A stretch of DNA of 64,000 nt from Fannyhessea vaginae DSM 15829 (GCF_000159235.2 NZ_ACGK02000001.1:910442-974441), one strand, 5' to 3'. Positions 17,258 to 27,047 are shown, counted from the first letter of the stretch. Numbers and translations: made by a program. Notes: a model not told the origin generated them from the sequence alone.

Positions 17258-17336
17258 CTTAACACCTCACAACTTTACCTGACCATAGCTTATGCTTACA
17301 GAACACGCGCGTGGCATCTTCAAACAGATACAAAAT

Positions 17337-17359
17337 AACCCGCCTCAATCAGACGGGTT
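17337..17359 (-). terminator. Terminator of the rplU-rpmA operon
   Basis: On the minus strand AACCCGTCT pairs with AGGCGGGTT (one G-U) around a 5-base loop, followed by ATTTTG. It lies 44 bases after the rpmA stop and before trpS. Confidence 0.75.
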
Positions 17360-17402
17360 TATGTTAGATCATTATATAAAATCTCGTTTGTAGATTACAA
17401 AA

Positions 17403-17651
17403 CTATGCAGTACGAACGTGTACAAAATGCTTTGCACCTTTTACAAACTCAACTTTACCGTCTGCCAATGCAAACAATGTATCGTCTTTACCGCGACCAA
17501 CATTCTCACCAGGAGTAATGTGAGTACCACGTTGACGAACAATAATCTGACCAGCCTTAATGTCTTGGCCACCAAAAACCTTGGTACCAAGGCGCTGTGC
17601 GTTGGAATCACGACCATTACGGGATGAACCCAAACCTTTTTTATGTGCCAT
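17403..17651 (-). CDS. rpmA: 50S ribosomal protein L27
   Basis: 82 aa. The N-terminus [20 protein letters not shown] reaches the peptidyl-transferase centre. It starts directly at MAHKKG without the protease-cleaved extension found in many Firmicutes. [17 protein letters not shown] and [15 protein letters not shown] are typical. It lies 51 bases downstream of rplU, the standard pairing; the obg gene that often follows is replaced here by trpS. Confidence 0.97.
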   Translation of the reverse strand: MAHKKGLGSSRNGRDSNAQRLGTKVFGGQDIKAGQIIVRQRGTHITPGENVGRGKDDTLFALADGKVEFVKGAKHFVHVRTA

Positions 17652-17702
17652 AACTAACCTACCTTATACGTTCAATCAACTTAATCTTGCAACCCATAAG
17701 CC

Positions 17703-18053
17703 TTAAGCTTCGGTACTGTCTGCCTTTTTAGCAGCGGCAGAACGAGTAGTTGGTAAGCTTGACACAACAAGCTTAGTAAGGTTTTGACGATGTCCCTTTG
17801 TGCGGTGATAACGTTTACGTTTCTTGAGTTTAAACACAATGACCTTTTTGTCTTTGTATTGCTCAAGTACCTCACAGGTAACTTTTTTCTTTGATAACGT
17901 AGCGGCATCACAAATGGTTTTTTTACCATCATTGAGCATAAGAACGTCAAGCTTAACCTTGTCGCCAGGTTGCGCGTCGAGCTTCTCAACACTAATAATG
18001 TCGCCCTTGGCAACCTTATACTGCTTGCCACCAGTGGTAACGATTGCGTACAT
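17703..18053 (-). CDS. rplU: 50S ribosomal protein L21
   Basis: 116 aa. MYAIVTTGGKQYKVAKGD is the L21 N-terminus, and KKRKRYHRTKGHRQNLTKLVV the conserved basic C-terminal part, followed by a short Ala/Ser-rich tail. First gene of the rplU-rpmA operon, with a promoter at 18094-18123. Confidence 0.97.
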   Translation of the reverse strand: MYAIVTTGGKQYKVAKGDIISVEKLDAQPGDKVKLDVLMLNDGKKTICDAATLSKKKVTCEVLEQYKDKKVIVFKLKKRKRYHRTKGHRQNLTKLVVSSLPTTRSAAAKKADSTEA

Positions 18054-18093
18054 GTGCTAACCCTTCATTACAGTATCTGTGCAACAGCTCCCA

Positions 18094-18123
18094 ATCTTAC
18101 TCTAAAACCTGCGGTAAAGTCAA
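18094..18123 (-). promoter_or_regulatory. rplU-rpmA promoter
   Basis: Minus strand TTGACT (18123-18118), an 18-base spacer and TAAGAT (18099-18094). The leader to the rplU ATG is then about 35 bases. Confidence 0.6.
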
Positions 18124-18230
18124 TAAAGGGAAAGAAGACTTTTTATACAGCCGCATGGCAAGATAAGAACGTGCAGTTGAATGCACATTTTTTACCAAAC
18201 GTATGGTTGTCTTCATAATAATCACAAAAT

Positions 18231-18260
18231 AAAAAAACAATACTCTCCCAAATAGAGTAT
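18231..18260 (-). terminator. Terminator of the cell-shape operon
   Basis: On the minus strand ATACTCT (18260-18254) pairs with AGAGTAT (18246-18240) over a 7-base loop, then TGTTTTTTT. It lies 21 bases after the stop of the last gene of the operon. Confidence 0.85.
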
Positions 18261-18280
18261 AAAAAAACGAGCAAGCCAAT

Positions 18281-19606
18281 CTAAGAGCTTTTGATCTCGA
18301 TATGGTGTTCTTTATCTTGATGATGCCTATCAGAAGACCACACATTATTATCTTCTGTTTTGTGCATATGTGAACTAAAAATTATCGGATACACAGAAGA
18401 TGCGCAACTTATAGGCGCGGACGCACTATCAACTTGCAAATTTTGTAGACGATTGTCTAAAGCATATCTACCATGGACCTCGTCGTTGTGGTGTGAGGAT
18501 AGGGATTTACCTGTATGAATTGTTTCTTGTGCTCCCGTGCTGTGCAATGCCGTACGGTGATTATGTTGTAGTACGTCAACAACACGTTTAACAAAATCTG
18601 AACTATGTAAAAGGACATATCCATGCCCCATAAGGGTAACTGTGCCATATGCAATGCAAGGTTTGATGACAGGCGAAAGCAAGGAAAGGCGCCTCGTAAG
18701 AGTGCGTGCAAGACTTCGACTTATAAAGCCTAAGCAGATAAGTGCTGCAGCGTTGTAGACCTTATGATTGGAAGCAGCATCAGCGTGGACTCCTGTGGCC
18801 GCAACATTGTAATCTGAAGGTACAGACCGCAAAGATTCACCTGTACTAGAATTTGAGCAATCCCCCACTACAGCCTGTGAATGTATGTAAGAAGCATCAT
18901 GAGTCTGTGTAGGTTTTGGATACAAACGTGAAAGCTCATGCAAGAGCTTAAACTCTTCAGCAATCATACGCGGCATATCACCTAAGCGCAAAATCTTTGG
19001 TAAAAAAGGATACAACAACGAATGAGTAGATGCAATATCGGTGATTTTACGCCGATGACGATACACAATTTCGTGTGCTAAAGCCTGCTTAAACCATGGA
19101 TATGCACGAACTAGTTGAGCCTGGTATGAAGCGTGATAACGCGCAAAATAATCTGAAAGCGTAGCTCTGCACGCATTGGACGTTTGTACAAGATATGAAA
19201 CAACTTGCGTTTCGCAAGGAGCCCCACCTTGTAAAATATTTGATATTGCAGAAGGCGGACAGATTTCAGCAATACTTACGATAGGAACTAAAGTAGCATC
19301 GGCTTCTTGGATAAGATCTAAAAGGTGATGGGCGCACAAAGAAGAGCTTTGACCGGTGCTGCGATCGTTGGGATGGGTGCAAGAGGATTTTTCCTCGTCG
19401 CCTATAAGCAATAAAGCATCGCAATCATTTGGTAGATGGTCACCATCCAAAAGCTGCACGATCTCTACATCGCAAGTTTGAGGTGCAAGATAAGATTGCA
19501 CAAGGTTAAACAAAGGTGCTGGCTGCAAATTATATAAAGCAAAAACAAGCCGTTTTGTATCCGTAAGATAAGGTGTATCCCCAGAAGAAAAATTTATGTT
19601 ATTCAT
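18281..19606 (-). CDS. DUF697-like protein of unknown function, end of rod operon
   Basis: 441 aa, not confidently recognised. Residues in the middle (HRRKITDIASTHSLLYPFLP, then MPRMIAEEFKLLHELSRLY) and later (AALICLGFISRSLARTLTRR, then a Gly-containing hydrophobic helix) resemble the two amphipathic/hydrophobic blocks of DUF697 proteins, which often accompany GTPases or envelope proteins. The N-terminal third looks like an alpha/beta sensor (CDALLLIGDEE) without a P-loop. The region between the two blocks and the C-terminus is low-complexity and rich in His, Ser and Asp. Its location directly behind rodA suggests a cell-envelope role; this is inference. Confidence 0.5.
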   Translation of the reverse strand: MNNINFSSGDTPYLTDTKRLVFALYNLQPAPLFNLVQSYLAPQTCDVEIVQLLDGDHLPNDCDALLLIGDEEKSSCTHPNDRSTGQSSSLCAHHLLDLIQEADATLVPIVSIAEICPPSAISNILQGGAPCETQVVSYLVQTSNACRATLSDYFARYHASYQAQLVRAYPWFKQALAHEIVYRHRRKITDIASTHSLLYPFLPKILRLGDMPRMIAEEFKLLHELSRLYPKPTQTHDASYIHSQAVVGDCSNSSTGESLRSVPSDYNVAATGVHADAASNHKVYNAAALICLGFISRSLARTLTRRLSLLSPVIKPCIAYGTVTLMGHGYVLLHSSDFVKRVVDVLQHNHRTALHSTGAQETIHTGKSLSSHHNDEVHGRYALDNRLQNLQVDSASAPISCASSVYPIIFSSHMHKTEDNNVWSSDRHHQDKEHHIEIKSS

Positions 19607-19681
19607 ATCACAGCCATCCTCTTAGAACACGCAACACTTTTCTCTATCTTGCATATACAACGCTTGAGGCCTTGTACGCTT

Positions 19682-20974
19682 TTATGCAGCTTTAGGTCGA
19701 TGATGCCAAACCGATTGGACAAGACCCACGCTTAATAACTGCGCCACCATAGAAGAAGAACCAAAACTTACAAATGGGAGCGGAATACCTGTAATGGGCA
19801 TAATACCAATACACATGCCAACATTTTGTAATAACTGAAACGCCCACATCGTAGCGCACCCAACAAGCACAAGTTTACCAAAGGGAAGTTCAATTTTTTG
19901 CGCAAGCAGCAATGTTGAAAAAATCATAAGGCCAAAAAGCGCCAACAAAATACAAGAACCCACAAAGCCAAACTCTTCGGCAAGCAGGGCAAAAACAAAG
20001 TCGGTATGTGCCTCGGGCAAAAATCCACTTCCTGCCTGAGAAGCACCGCCAATACCTTTACCCCAAATGCCTCCTGATCCAACAGCAATTTTAGCCTGCT
20101 GAAGGTTGTAACCAAAACCACCTGGGTCAACCGTTGGATCAACAAAAACAATCAACCTATTCATCTGATACTGTTTGAGAATATGGGGCAAGCCTTCGGT
20201 CATCGAGCAAAAAATAACAACCGCTGCTAATAAAACGATAAGAGCAATTGTGCTCAATACCCAGGTTTTTTTTGCGCCAGAGCAAATAATAATGGCAGCA
20301 CCAACAACCATAACAATAAGACCAGTACCAAGGTCGGGTTGGAGCAAGATCAAAATAAACGGTACGCACAAAATTGCGCAGAGTTTAAGGTAGTCTTTGA
20401 GGGAATCTATTTTTCCGTTGTACGCACTACCTAGTGATGCCATAAGCAAAATAACAACGATTTTAGCAGGCTCGGACGGTTGAAAACGCAAACCCAAAAG
20501 CGGCAACTTTACCCAACCCGTTAAACCTTTTGCTTGAACGCCTAATCCTGGTATAAGTGGTAGCAAAATGAGGATAACTACTAATACTAAAAGTGACGAG
20601 TTCATACGAGAAAATGCACGATAGTCGTATTTCCACAAAGCAGCTGCTAGAACAAGTCCAAATACAATTCCACCAACATGTCGTACAAAGGAAGCCTTTG
20701 GGATGCTAAGCGATGCAGTATAAATAATAAGCGCGCCAAAAGCAACGATCAAAAGTGCAGGAAGTAGTTGCATAAGATATAAAGGTCCATTAAATCGTCC
20801 ATACGTAGACTTAAATCCTGCAAGTCGCGCTAACGCAACCGCTATAGATGATCTAAAACCATTTGAAGTTAGAGATGACCGCTTGGTTGCATGTGCTCCT
20901 GAAAATGCATTTCTTTTATGTGCATGAGCAAACTTATACAATTGTTTTGTATTCAAACTTTTTTTCATGCTCAT
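19682..20974 (-). CDS. rodA: Peptidoglycan glycosyltransferase RodA
   Basis: 430 aa SEDS-family polymerase with about ten membrane helices. Family motifs include LLQPDLGTGLIVMV, GFGYNLQQAKIAVGSGG (the conserved Q-Q-x-K-I-A-x-G-S-G loop) and PEAHTDFVFALLAEEFGF with the functional Asp. GIPLPFVSFGSSSMVAQLLS is the C-terminal signature. A basic N-terminal tail of about 60 residues precedes the first helix. It starts two bases after the mrdA stop, so RodA and its partner transpeptidase should be made together for lateral wall synthesis. Confidence 0.95.
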   Translation of the reverse strand: MSMKKSLNTKQLYKFAHAHKRNAFSGAHATKRSSLTSNGFRSSIAVALARLAGFKSTYGRFNGPLYLMQLLPALLIVAFGALIIYTASLSIPKASFVRHVGGIVFGLVLAAALWKYDYRAFSRMNSSLLVLVVILILLPLIPGLGVQAKGLTGWVKLPLLGLRFQPSEPAKIVVILLMASLGSAYNGKIDSLKDYLKLCAILCVPFILILLQPDLGTGLIVMVVGAAIIICSGAKKTWVLSTIALIVLLAAVVIFCSMTEGLPHILKQYQMNRLIVFVDPTVDPGGFGYNLQQAKIAVGSGGIWGKGIGGASQAGSGFLPEAHTDFVFALLAEEFGFVGSCILLALFGLMIFSTLLLAQKIELPFGKLVLVGCATMWAFQLLQNVGMCIGIMPITGIPLPFVSFGSSSMVAQLLSVGLVQSVWHHRPKAA

Positions 20975-20976
20975 CC

Positions 20977-23010
20977 TTAATACGCGCCTGTTGTATCGAC
21001 CATAGTTGAAGTATCTGGTTCATGATAGAGTGCACCTAATATATCACGAACAACATACATCGCTCCATCGCTACCAAATCCGCTATTTTCTAGCACACTT
21101 GCTACAACATAACGAGGTTTATCGTAAGGTGCATACGCTATAAACCAACCAGTTGGTGTTTCGTGTGAAGTTTCAGCGGTACCAGTTTTTCCTGCAACTT
21201 TTTCTTTCATATTAGTAAAATGCGACGCCTGTGCTTGAGACTCTTCGTAAATTACACCATAGAGGCCTCTTTGTATCAAATCCATATATTCGTCTTTTTC
21301 GTCCACGGAAATACGTGTAGAACATTTATAGTCAATAATAGAGCCAGAATTTGAGGTCGATTTAATTGACTTCATGAGATGCGGCTGAGGTATGGATCCT
21401 CGATTTGCAATACCTGCATATACGCATAACATTTGAAGAGGCGTAACCAATAAGTCGCCTTGACCAATGGCCAAATTGGTGTTATCTCCACCTTGCCATG
21501 CCTTAGCGTCATCGGGATACGAAGCAAAATATTCACGTTTCCACGCTTCATCAGGAATACGGCCCTGAAGCTCGCCAGGTAAATCAATTTGAGATTTTGA
21601 ACCTAACCCCCACTTTTTAAACATCTGTTGTAGACCATCTTTATTAGATGAATAAAAAAATCCCTTACCTACCTCATAAAAAACAACGTCACACGAATGA
21701 GTAATACCTGTTTGAAGCGTCATGGGACCATGCCCTGTATGCAGCCAACAATATTGCCCAAACGCAGCACCAAAGCCTGTCCAATAACCCGTACACATAT
21801 AACTTGATTGCGGAGTAGCTATTCCTTCGTTAAGAGCAGCAAGCGCGGAAAGCGGCTTAATAGTGGATGCAGACGGATATTGGCCGCCTATACCTCGGTT
21901 TAACAACGGGTTATGGCTTGATTTAGATGAAAGCATGTCCCAGTCGTCACTTGAAATGCCGCCAACAAACACATTAGGCGAAAATGAAGGAGCAGATGCC
22001 ATAGCAATAATTTCACCGTTGGTTACATCCATAGCAATTGCGCATCCACCAAAGCAATCGGGTTTTCCATGCTCTTGTAAACGTTTTATAGTGGACGAAA
22101 GTGAATCTTCAGCCGCTTTTTGTATATCAGCATCAAGGGTAAGTACCACGTCTGAACCACTTTGGGCTTCAACGCTGCTGCTATGATTAACAATATTGCC
22201 ATCTGCGTCCACAAAGACAACTTGCTCGCCTTTGATACCTTGTAAAACGTTCTCATACGACGCTTCGATTCCCGATTGGCCAACCACATCACCAGGTTCA
22301 TACGTAATCTTTCCTTCATCTTGATTATCTTGCGAAGCTTTAAGCTGTTCGGAAGTAATAACGCCGGTATAACCCAAAACTTGACCCGCAAGGCTGCCCA
22401 AGGGGTAAGAGCGCTGACTACGAGCTTCGATCGAAACGCCATCAAAAAGCGATGGATGCGCATTGATAAAAGAAACCACACGACGAGAAACATCAACCGC
22501 AATAACACGGCCACGTTGAAGACCTTGTGAGGAATCCTCTATTTTTAGGCGCAGTACCGCCTTTGGGATACCTATAAGTGCTGCAAGAATGTGCAATTCT
22601 GCCTCATCCTCAAGCACACTTTGTTCGGCAAGTACTACCAAACTTGGACGATTTCCCACTAAAACCGCACCATTTCTGTCTAAAATTCGACCACGTGCAG
22701 CATGAGTTGAGATAGAACGTGTACGATTTTTTTCTGCTTGTTCGGTATATGAAGACGATAAGATAACCTGCATATTCCATAGACGCATAAAAAGCGCACC
22801 GATAACAGTACCGGCAAAAATACCTGTAGCGTTAATTCGGGATTTGAAATGGGATGAAGGTGAATTTTCGCTTCCACCAGAGGCACGAGGCGTACCACCT
22901 CCAATATCAAGCGTAAAACGACGGGAAGACTTAACCTTAAGTAGGAAAACAGCCATAAGTGCACAAATTAAAACAGTGAGCAAAACAATTAAAATAACAA
23001 CAAAATTCAT
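20977..23010 (-). CDS. mrdA: Penicillin-binding protein 2 (class B transpeptidase)
   Basis: 677 aa. The pedestal/dimerisation region holds ARGRILDRNGAVL, and the transpeptidase domain has active-site Ser382 in PSASTIKPL, an SxN-type motif SCD in THSCDVVFYEVG and the KTG box GKTGTAETS. Two hydrophobic segments are predicted (about residues 3-25 and 60-77) with a Ser/Gly-rich linker between them; most PBP2 proteins have only one anchor. It forms the RodA partner. It sits nine bases after mreD and two before rodA. A target of beta-lactams by family. Confidence 0.93.
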   Translation of the reverse strand: MNFVVILIVLLTVLICALMAVFLLKVKSSRRFTLDIGGGTPRASGGSENSPSSHFKSRINATGIFAGTVIGALFMRLWNMQVILSSSYTEQAEKNRTRSISTHAARGRILDRNGAVLVGNRPSLVVLAEQSVLEDEAELHILAALIGIPKAVLRLKIEDSSQGLQRGRVIAVDVSRRVVSFINAHPSLFDGVSIEARSQRSYPLGSLAGQVLGYTGVITSEQLKASQDNQDEGKITYEPGDVVGQSGIEASYENVLQGIKGEQVVFVDADGNIVNHSSSVEAQSGSDVVLTLDADIQKAAEDSLSSTIKRLQEHGKPDCFGGCAIAMDVTNGEIIAMASAPSFSPNVFVGGISSDDWDMLSSKSSHNPLLNRGIGGQYPSASTIKPLSALAALNEGIATPQSSYMCTGYWTGFGAAFGQYCWLHTGHGPMTLQTGITHSCDVVFYEVGKGFFYSSNKDGLQQMFKKWGLGSKSQIDLPGELQGRIPDEAWKREYFASYPDDAKAWQGGDNTNLAIGQGDLLVTPLQMLCVYAGIANRGSIPQPHLMKSIKSTSNSGSIIDYKCSTRISVDEKDEYMDLIQRGLYGVIYEESQAQASHFTNMKEKVAGKTGTAETSHETPTGWFIAYAPYDKPRYVVASVLENSGFGSDGAMYVVRDILGALYHEPDTSTMVDTTGAY

Positions 23011-23019
23011 TTTGGCACC

Positions 23020-23577
23020 CTAGAGATGAAGTTTGTGACTGCGCGTAGGACGCATCGATGCATTTCGTGAGTGCATTGATATTGCACCTGTTAGCCTTCG
23101 ATATAAAAACGCCAATGGAATAAAAGCACACGAGGTTAATATAAACACTGGTAGAACACGATAAATGAGAGATGGTATAAAAGATGTGACCGAACCACAT
23201 ACAAACATAATAAGAAAATGAAGCAAACAGACCATAAGTGCAAGAACACTAAAAATTATCGATGACGTTGCTATATCTTCAAATAAATTAACATGTATTT
23301 TATCAACCACAAGATAGGCTACTATACTAAGCAAACAAGCCATAATACCAACAGGACCTGTGCTTAAAAGGTCAAAGAGCAGGCCGGCAATAAAAGCGTA
23401 CACAATAGTTGTGTTATCTCGTTTTGAGAGCGCGCATATAACCGTAAAGATAAGCGCAAAATTTATCTGGCCTGAAGCCAAAACTATATCAGGCGCAAGT
23501 GCAACCTGAAGAATAAAGCAAATGCATGCAAAAGGAAGGATACGGTTTTTCTTTTGTGACGAGGAGTTTGTAAGCAA
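23020..23577 (-). CDS. mreD: Rod shape-determining protein MreD
   Basis: 185 aa with about five membrane helices (for example INFALIFTVICALSKRD and GPVGIMACLLSIVAYLVVDKI). MreD links MreC to the rest of the elongation complex. A frame runs upstream to 23700 inside mreC, but the TTG at 23577 is preferred: AAGGGGGAA lies just upstream, and this start falls right after the mreC stop. MreD is weakly conserved in sequence, so the call rests on hydrophobicity plus position between mreC and mrdA. Confidence 0.8.
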   Translation of the reverse strand: MLTNSSSQKKNRILPFACICFILQVALAPDIVLASGQINFALIFTVICALSKRDNTTIVYAFIAGLLFDLLSTGPVGIMACLLSIVAYLVVDKIHVNLFEDIATSSIIFSVLALMVCLLHFLIMFVCGSVTSFIPSLIYRVLPVFILTSCAFIPLAFLYRRLTGAISMHSRNASMRPTRSHKLHL

Positions 23578-23578
23578 A

Positions 23579-24604
23579 TTATTCCCCCTTACTCGAAGAT
23601 GTTGAAGTGCCAGACGCGCTCGAATCTTTGGTAGGAGAAGACGACGCAGAAGACGAACTGTCGTTAGATTTAACAGAGGTGAAATCCTGATTAGCAACAC
23701 TATCTTGAGCGTCAGCGTCAGAAATATCTTTATCAGTTGCTTTTTGTTCCTCGGTAAGAGATGTTACAACCAGCACTTCTTCAAGATTTTCGGTTGGAGA
23801 AAGCTTGGCTATATGAATATTGTAATAGAGTGATCCAGGTACCTTATCGACGGTGGTAATTTTTCCAAGTGGAACGCCCTTAGGGAAAATGCCACCCAAA
23901 CCACTGGTAAGGACAATATCGCCCACATCTGCCTTTAAGTTGGAGTTGATAAGAGTTAAACGAATAGTTCCATCAACAGAACCTTGAACTACACCTTGAG
24001 CTCTGCTCGACTGAATCATAGCTGGGATACTTGATTTTTCGTCGCTCAGTAAGCGAACAACCGATGAAGTAGCGCTGCATTGTACAATTTGCCCAATTGC
24101 ACCATTAGAATCCATAACCGGCATGCCAACCGATAAGCCTGAAGTAGTTCCTTTATCAATGGTTACGCAATCTTCCCATGAACTGTGTGAACCCGAAATA
24201 ATGCGAGCGGCACATGATTGCAAATTATAGGTGCTTTTAAGCGCAAGAAGATCTTGGAGCCTATCCGTTGTTTTCTTTGCTTCTTCAAGTTCGCTGACAC
24301 GAGCTAAAAGCTGAGCGTTTTCTTGCTTAAGCGAAGAAAGAGTCTCGTGAGTTGCACCAGCATTACCAAATGCAGTTGCTGCAGCTCTAATAGGAAATGT
24401 TGCAAGAGCGCCTGCATAGTGAATAGGAATGCAAATGGTACCTACAACACTACGTGCAATAGAAAAAGGACCTACGCCTTGTTCTCTAAAGCTGAATCCA
24501 AATAAGGTAAGTGAGCTTGCAAGACAAAATACAAGCACACGCAAGTTCAATGACTGCGATTGTTTATTAAGACCAATTTTTGAACGCCTTTTGTGCATAG
24601 GCAT
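23579..24604 (-). CDS. mreC: Rod shape-determining protein MreC
   Basis: 341 aa. A short basic N-terminus and one membrane helix are followed by a coiled coil (LSSLKQENAQLLARVSELEE) and the beta-barrel domain (ARIISGSHSSWEDCVTIDKG, then GLSVGMPVMDSNGAIGQIV). The last 45 residues are an unusual Ser/Asp/Thr-rich low-complexity tail (for example SSSSASSSPTKDSSASG). GGAGTG lies seven bases before the ATG. Extracytoplasmic scaffold for PBP2-RodA, in mreBCD order. Confidence 0.93.
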   Translation of the reverse strand: MPMHKRRSKIGLNKQSQSLNLRVLVFCLASSLTLFGFSFREQGVGPFSIARSVVGTICIPIHYAGALATFPIRAAATAFGNAGATHETLSSLKQENAQLLARVSELEEAKKTTDRLQDLLALKSTYNLQSCAARIISGSHSSWEDCVTIDKGTTSGLSVGMPVMDSNGAIGQIVQCSATSSVVRLLSDEKSSIPAMIQSSRAQGVVQGSVDGTIRLTLINSNLKADVGDIVLTSGLGGIFPKGVPLGKITTVDKVPGSLYYNIHIAKLSPTENLEEVLVVTSLTEEQKATDKDISDADAQDSVANQDFTSVKSNDSSSSASSSPTKDSSASGTSTSSSKGE

Positions 24605-24619
24605 TACTTAACACTCCAA

Positions 24620-25663
24620 TTAACTTGAGCTTTGAACAAAACCACCCGAGAGTGCATTTGCTTCCAAAACTTTAGCGCAACCATTAACAACATTTTCCAA
24701 AGAAGTAGGACTTACATTTACCGGAACACCTGTTTCATCGCGCAGACGCTGATCTAAACCGCGCAATAAACCACCACCACCGGTAAGTAAGACACCATAA
24801 TACATAAGGTCACTTGCCAAATCTGGAGGCGTTAAGTCAAGCGCATCTTTAACAGTTTTGGTAACCTCATCCAACGGTTTATCAAGTGCGCGACGAATCT
24901 CTTCGCTTTCGATACGAACTGTTTTAGGAAGGCCGCTCATGACGTCGCGTCCGTTGACTTCTACATCAAGCTCTTCGGCAAGAGGAGCTGCCGAGCCAAC
25001 TTTAATTTTAATATCTTCGGCTGTACGCTCACCAATAGAGAGATTATAGGCATCACGAACATGCTCGAGAATAGTTTGGTCAAACTCATCGCCTGCAGTA
25101 CGAATGGATTGCGAGACAACAATACCACCCATAGCAATGACTGCCACTTCGGTAGTACCACCGCCAATATCTACCACCATAGATCCCGTAGGGTCTTCAA
25201 TAGGTAAATCGGCTCCAATAGCCGCGGCCATAGGCTCTTCGATAAGGTAAGCCTGACGAGCACCAGCAGAAATAGTTGCCTCAAACACCGCACGTTTTTC
25301 AACAGACGTAACACCAGATGGCACGCACACAACAACGCTAGGACGAGGACTCCAAGGATATCTTTTAGTACCACGAGCCTTTTCTATAAAGTAACGCAAC
25401 ATCACTTCTGTAACGTCAAAATCTGCAATAACACCGTCTTTTAAAGGACGCTCTGCAGCAATTGAGCCTGGAGTTCTACCAATCATACGCTTTGCATCTG
25501 CGCCAACAGCTAAAACGCGATCTTCACTTTTATCAATAGCCACTACCGATGGCTCGTTAAGCACAATGCCTTGTCCACGCACTGCAACCAACGTATTTGC
25601 AGTACCCAAATCGATAGCTAAATCGCCTTCGTATTGTCCAAATAATGAATCGAGCAAAGACAT
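24620..25663 (-). CDS. mreB: Rod shape-determining actin homologue MreB
   Basis: 347 aa actin-fold ATPase that organises lateral wall synthesis. Phosphate 1 motif DLGTANTLVAVRG, phosphate 2 VVDIGGGTTEVAVI and adenosine motif GVLLTGGGGLLRGLD are all present, with VVCVPSGVTSVEKRAV between them. The length is that of typical MreB. AGGAAATACT precedes the ATG. First of the mreBCD-mrdA-rodA series, and 38 bases after the TPR gene. Confidence 0.97.
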   Translation of the reverse strand: MSLLDSLFGQYEGDLAIDLGTANTLVAVRGQGIVLNEPSVVAIDKSEDRVLAVGADAKRMIGRTPGSIAAERPLKDGVIADFDVTEVMLRYFIEKARGTKRYPWSPRPSVVVCVPSGVTSVEKRAVFEATISAGARQAYLIEEPMAAAIGADLPIEDPTGSMVVDIGGGTTEVAVIAMGGIVVSQSIRTAGDEFDQTILEHVRDAYNLSIGERTAEDIKIKVGSAAPLAEELDVEVNGRDVMSGLPKTVRIESEEIRRALDKPLDEVTKTVKDALDLTPPDLASDLMYYGVLLTGGGGLLRGLDQRLRDETGVPVNVSPTSLENVVNGCAKVLEANALSGGFVQSSS

Positions 25664-25701
25664 AGTATTTCCTAACGAACAAACATTAACGTATACATCA
25701 C

Positions 25702-27021
25702 TTAATGAGATGTCTTTTGAGCTTGTGCAGGCGAAGTTTTAGAGGCAAAAACAGCTTCTACACCATACACCTTCCACTGAAGCCCTTCGCGAACAAACGA
25801 AATTTTATAATCTTGTTTGCCGCCTTTTGAAAGGGAAGCAGTTGCATATACTAAAGACTCATTCATATTGCGATCTATTCCCGACACCGTTACAGCCGAT
25901 GTACTATCGGGAAGCAAGTTGGATAAGTCATCTCGTTGCTTAGTGGTAAGTGATGATGCAATAAGATCGGTGTTAAGCGAACCTTGACTTTTAGATGCAA
26001 AAAGCTGCTCGGTAACCATTTCTTGAGTAGGCCAACCATAGCCTTTATAAAAGGCAAATGCTCCAACGCCGCCAAGAATAAGAACTAGCACCAACAAAGT
26101 TACTATAAACTTAAGGAACGTATGTTTGTGTTTCTTCTTTGCCTTTTGCTCTTTTTTATCTTTCTCTACAAGCTCGGCCTCGGAAAGCGAGAAAAAGCCT
26201 GTGTCTTCAGGAGATGGCATAAAGGTTCCAGATTTACCCGTAGGATCTAAAGGATCGATATTCACATTTCCATAACCTGCTTGAGCCAACATGGCATCGG
26301 TTTGCGAAGGTTTGGAACCCGTTATTGCAGCAACAGCCTTTTGCGCGCCTTCAAATGCAGCTTGGGCATCCGAAGACAACTTAAACGAGCCATCGGCAGT
26401 TGCTTTTGCAAAAGCGTCTACCGCTTCATTCATACGATTGGCTGCAACGTAAGCAAGTCCCAAATCTGAATACACCGCATTTTGGTCGTTTGCAGGAGAC
26501 GAAAAGTCTAATGCCGTGCGATACGCTTCGATTGCGTCAACATAGCGCGTTAAAAGCATAAAACAATGACCAAGATGCTTAAGAGCAACTGCAGGTTGCG
26601 GGTTATTCTCGTCAATAGCAGCATTTCGATATGCAACGCCTGCATCACGTGGATTGTTAAGCTGCGTATATGCATTACCAAGTGCAAGATAAATTTTATA
26701 GGGAGTTTTATAGCTGTCGTCTTTTAAAGCCATATTGAGTACAGCAACGGCTTCTGAAGGTTTATTTTGCGCAAGTAATGCACGACCGCGATTGCACGCA
26801 AGCGATCCAACATGACCATAGGACGCATCGGTTAAAGCAAGTGCATAGCTTTGAGCGGCTGCGTCAAAGAGTCCTTGCTTCATATACGAATTACCAAGTA
26901 AATGATCTACAACGCCACAAGGCTCGCCAGCGGTTTTAGCGAGACGTAAAAAATTAACAGCTGCAGAAAAATTACCTTGTTTATAAGCTTGTTTTGCTTG
27001 TTCGAATGCCTGATAATTCAC
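25702..27021 (-). CDS. TPR-repeat protein with one membrane helix
   Basis: 439 aa. The first 240 residues contain at least five tetratricopeptide repeats (AAVNFLRLAKTAGEPC, GNSYMKQGLFDAAAQSYALA, ALGNAYTQLNNPRDAGVAYR, and others), a protein-binding scaffold. A Lys-rich stretch (KDKKEQKAKKKHKHTF) leads into a single helix (FIVTLLVLVLILGGVGAFAF), and about 100 extracytoplasmic residues follow with a small beta-rich domain. The topology is repeats in, tail out. Located between the cyclophilin and mreB genes in one run, so it may assist the elongation complex; the partner is unknown. Confidence 0.75.
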   Translation of the reverse strand: MNYQAFEQAKQAYKQGNFSAAVNFLRLAKTAGEPCGVVDHLLGNSYMKQGLFDAAAQSYALALTDASYGHVGSLACNRGRALLAQNKPSEAVAVLNMALKDDSYKTPYKIYLALGNAYTQLNNPRDAGVAYRNAAIDENNPQPAVALKHLGHCFMLLTRYVDAIEAYRTALDFSSPANDQNAVYSDLGLAYVAANRMNEAVDAFAKATADGSFKLSSDAQAAFEGAQKAVAAITGSKPSQTDAMLAQAGYGNVNIDPLDPTGKSGTFMPSPEDTGFFSLSEAELVEKDKKEQKAKKKHKHTFLKFIVTLLVLVLILGGVGAFAFYKGYGWPTQEMVTEQLFASKSQGSLNTDLIASSLTTKQRDDLSNLLPDSTSAVTVSGIDRNMNESLVYATASLSKGGKQDYKISFVREGLQWKVYGVEAVFASKTSPAQAQKTSH

Positions 27022-27047
27022 GATATCTCCTCACCTCACCTCTCACA

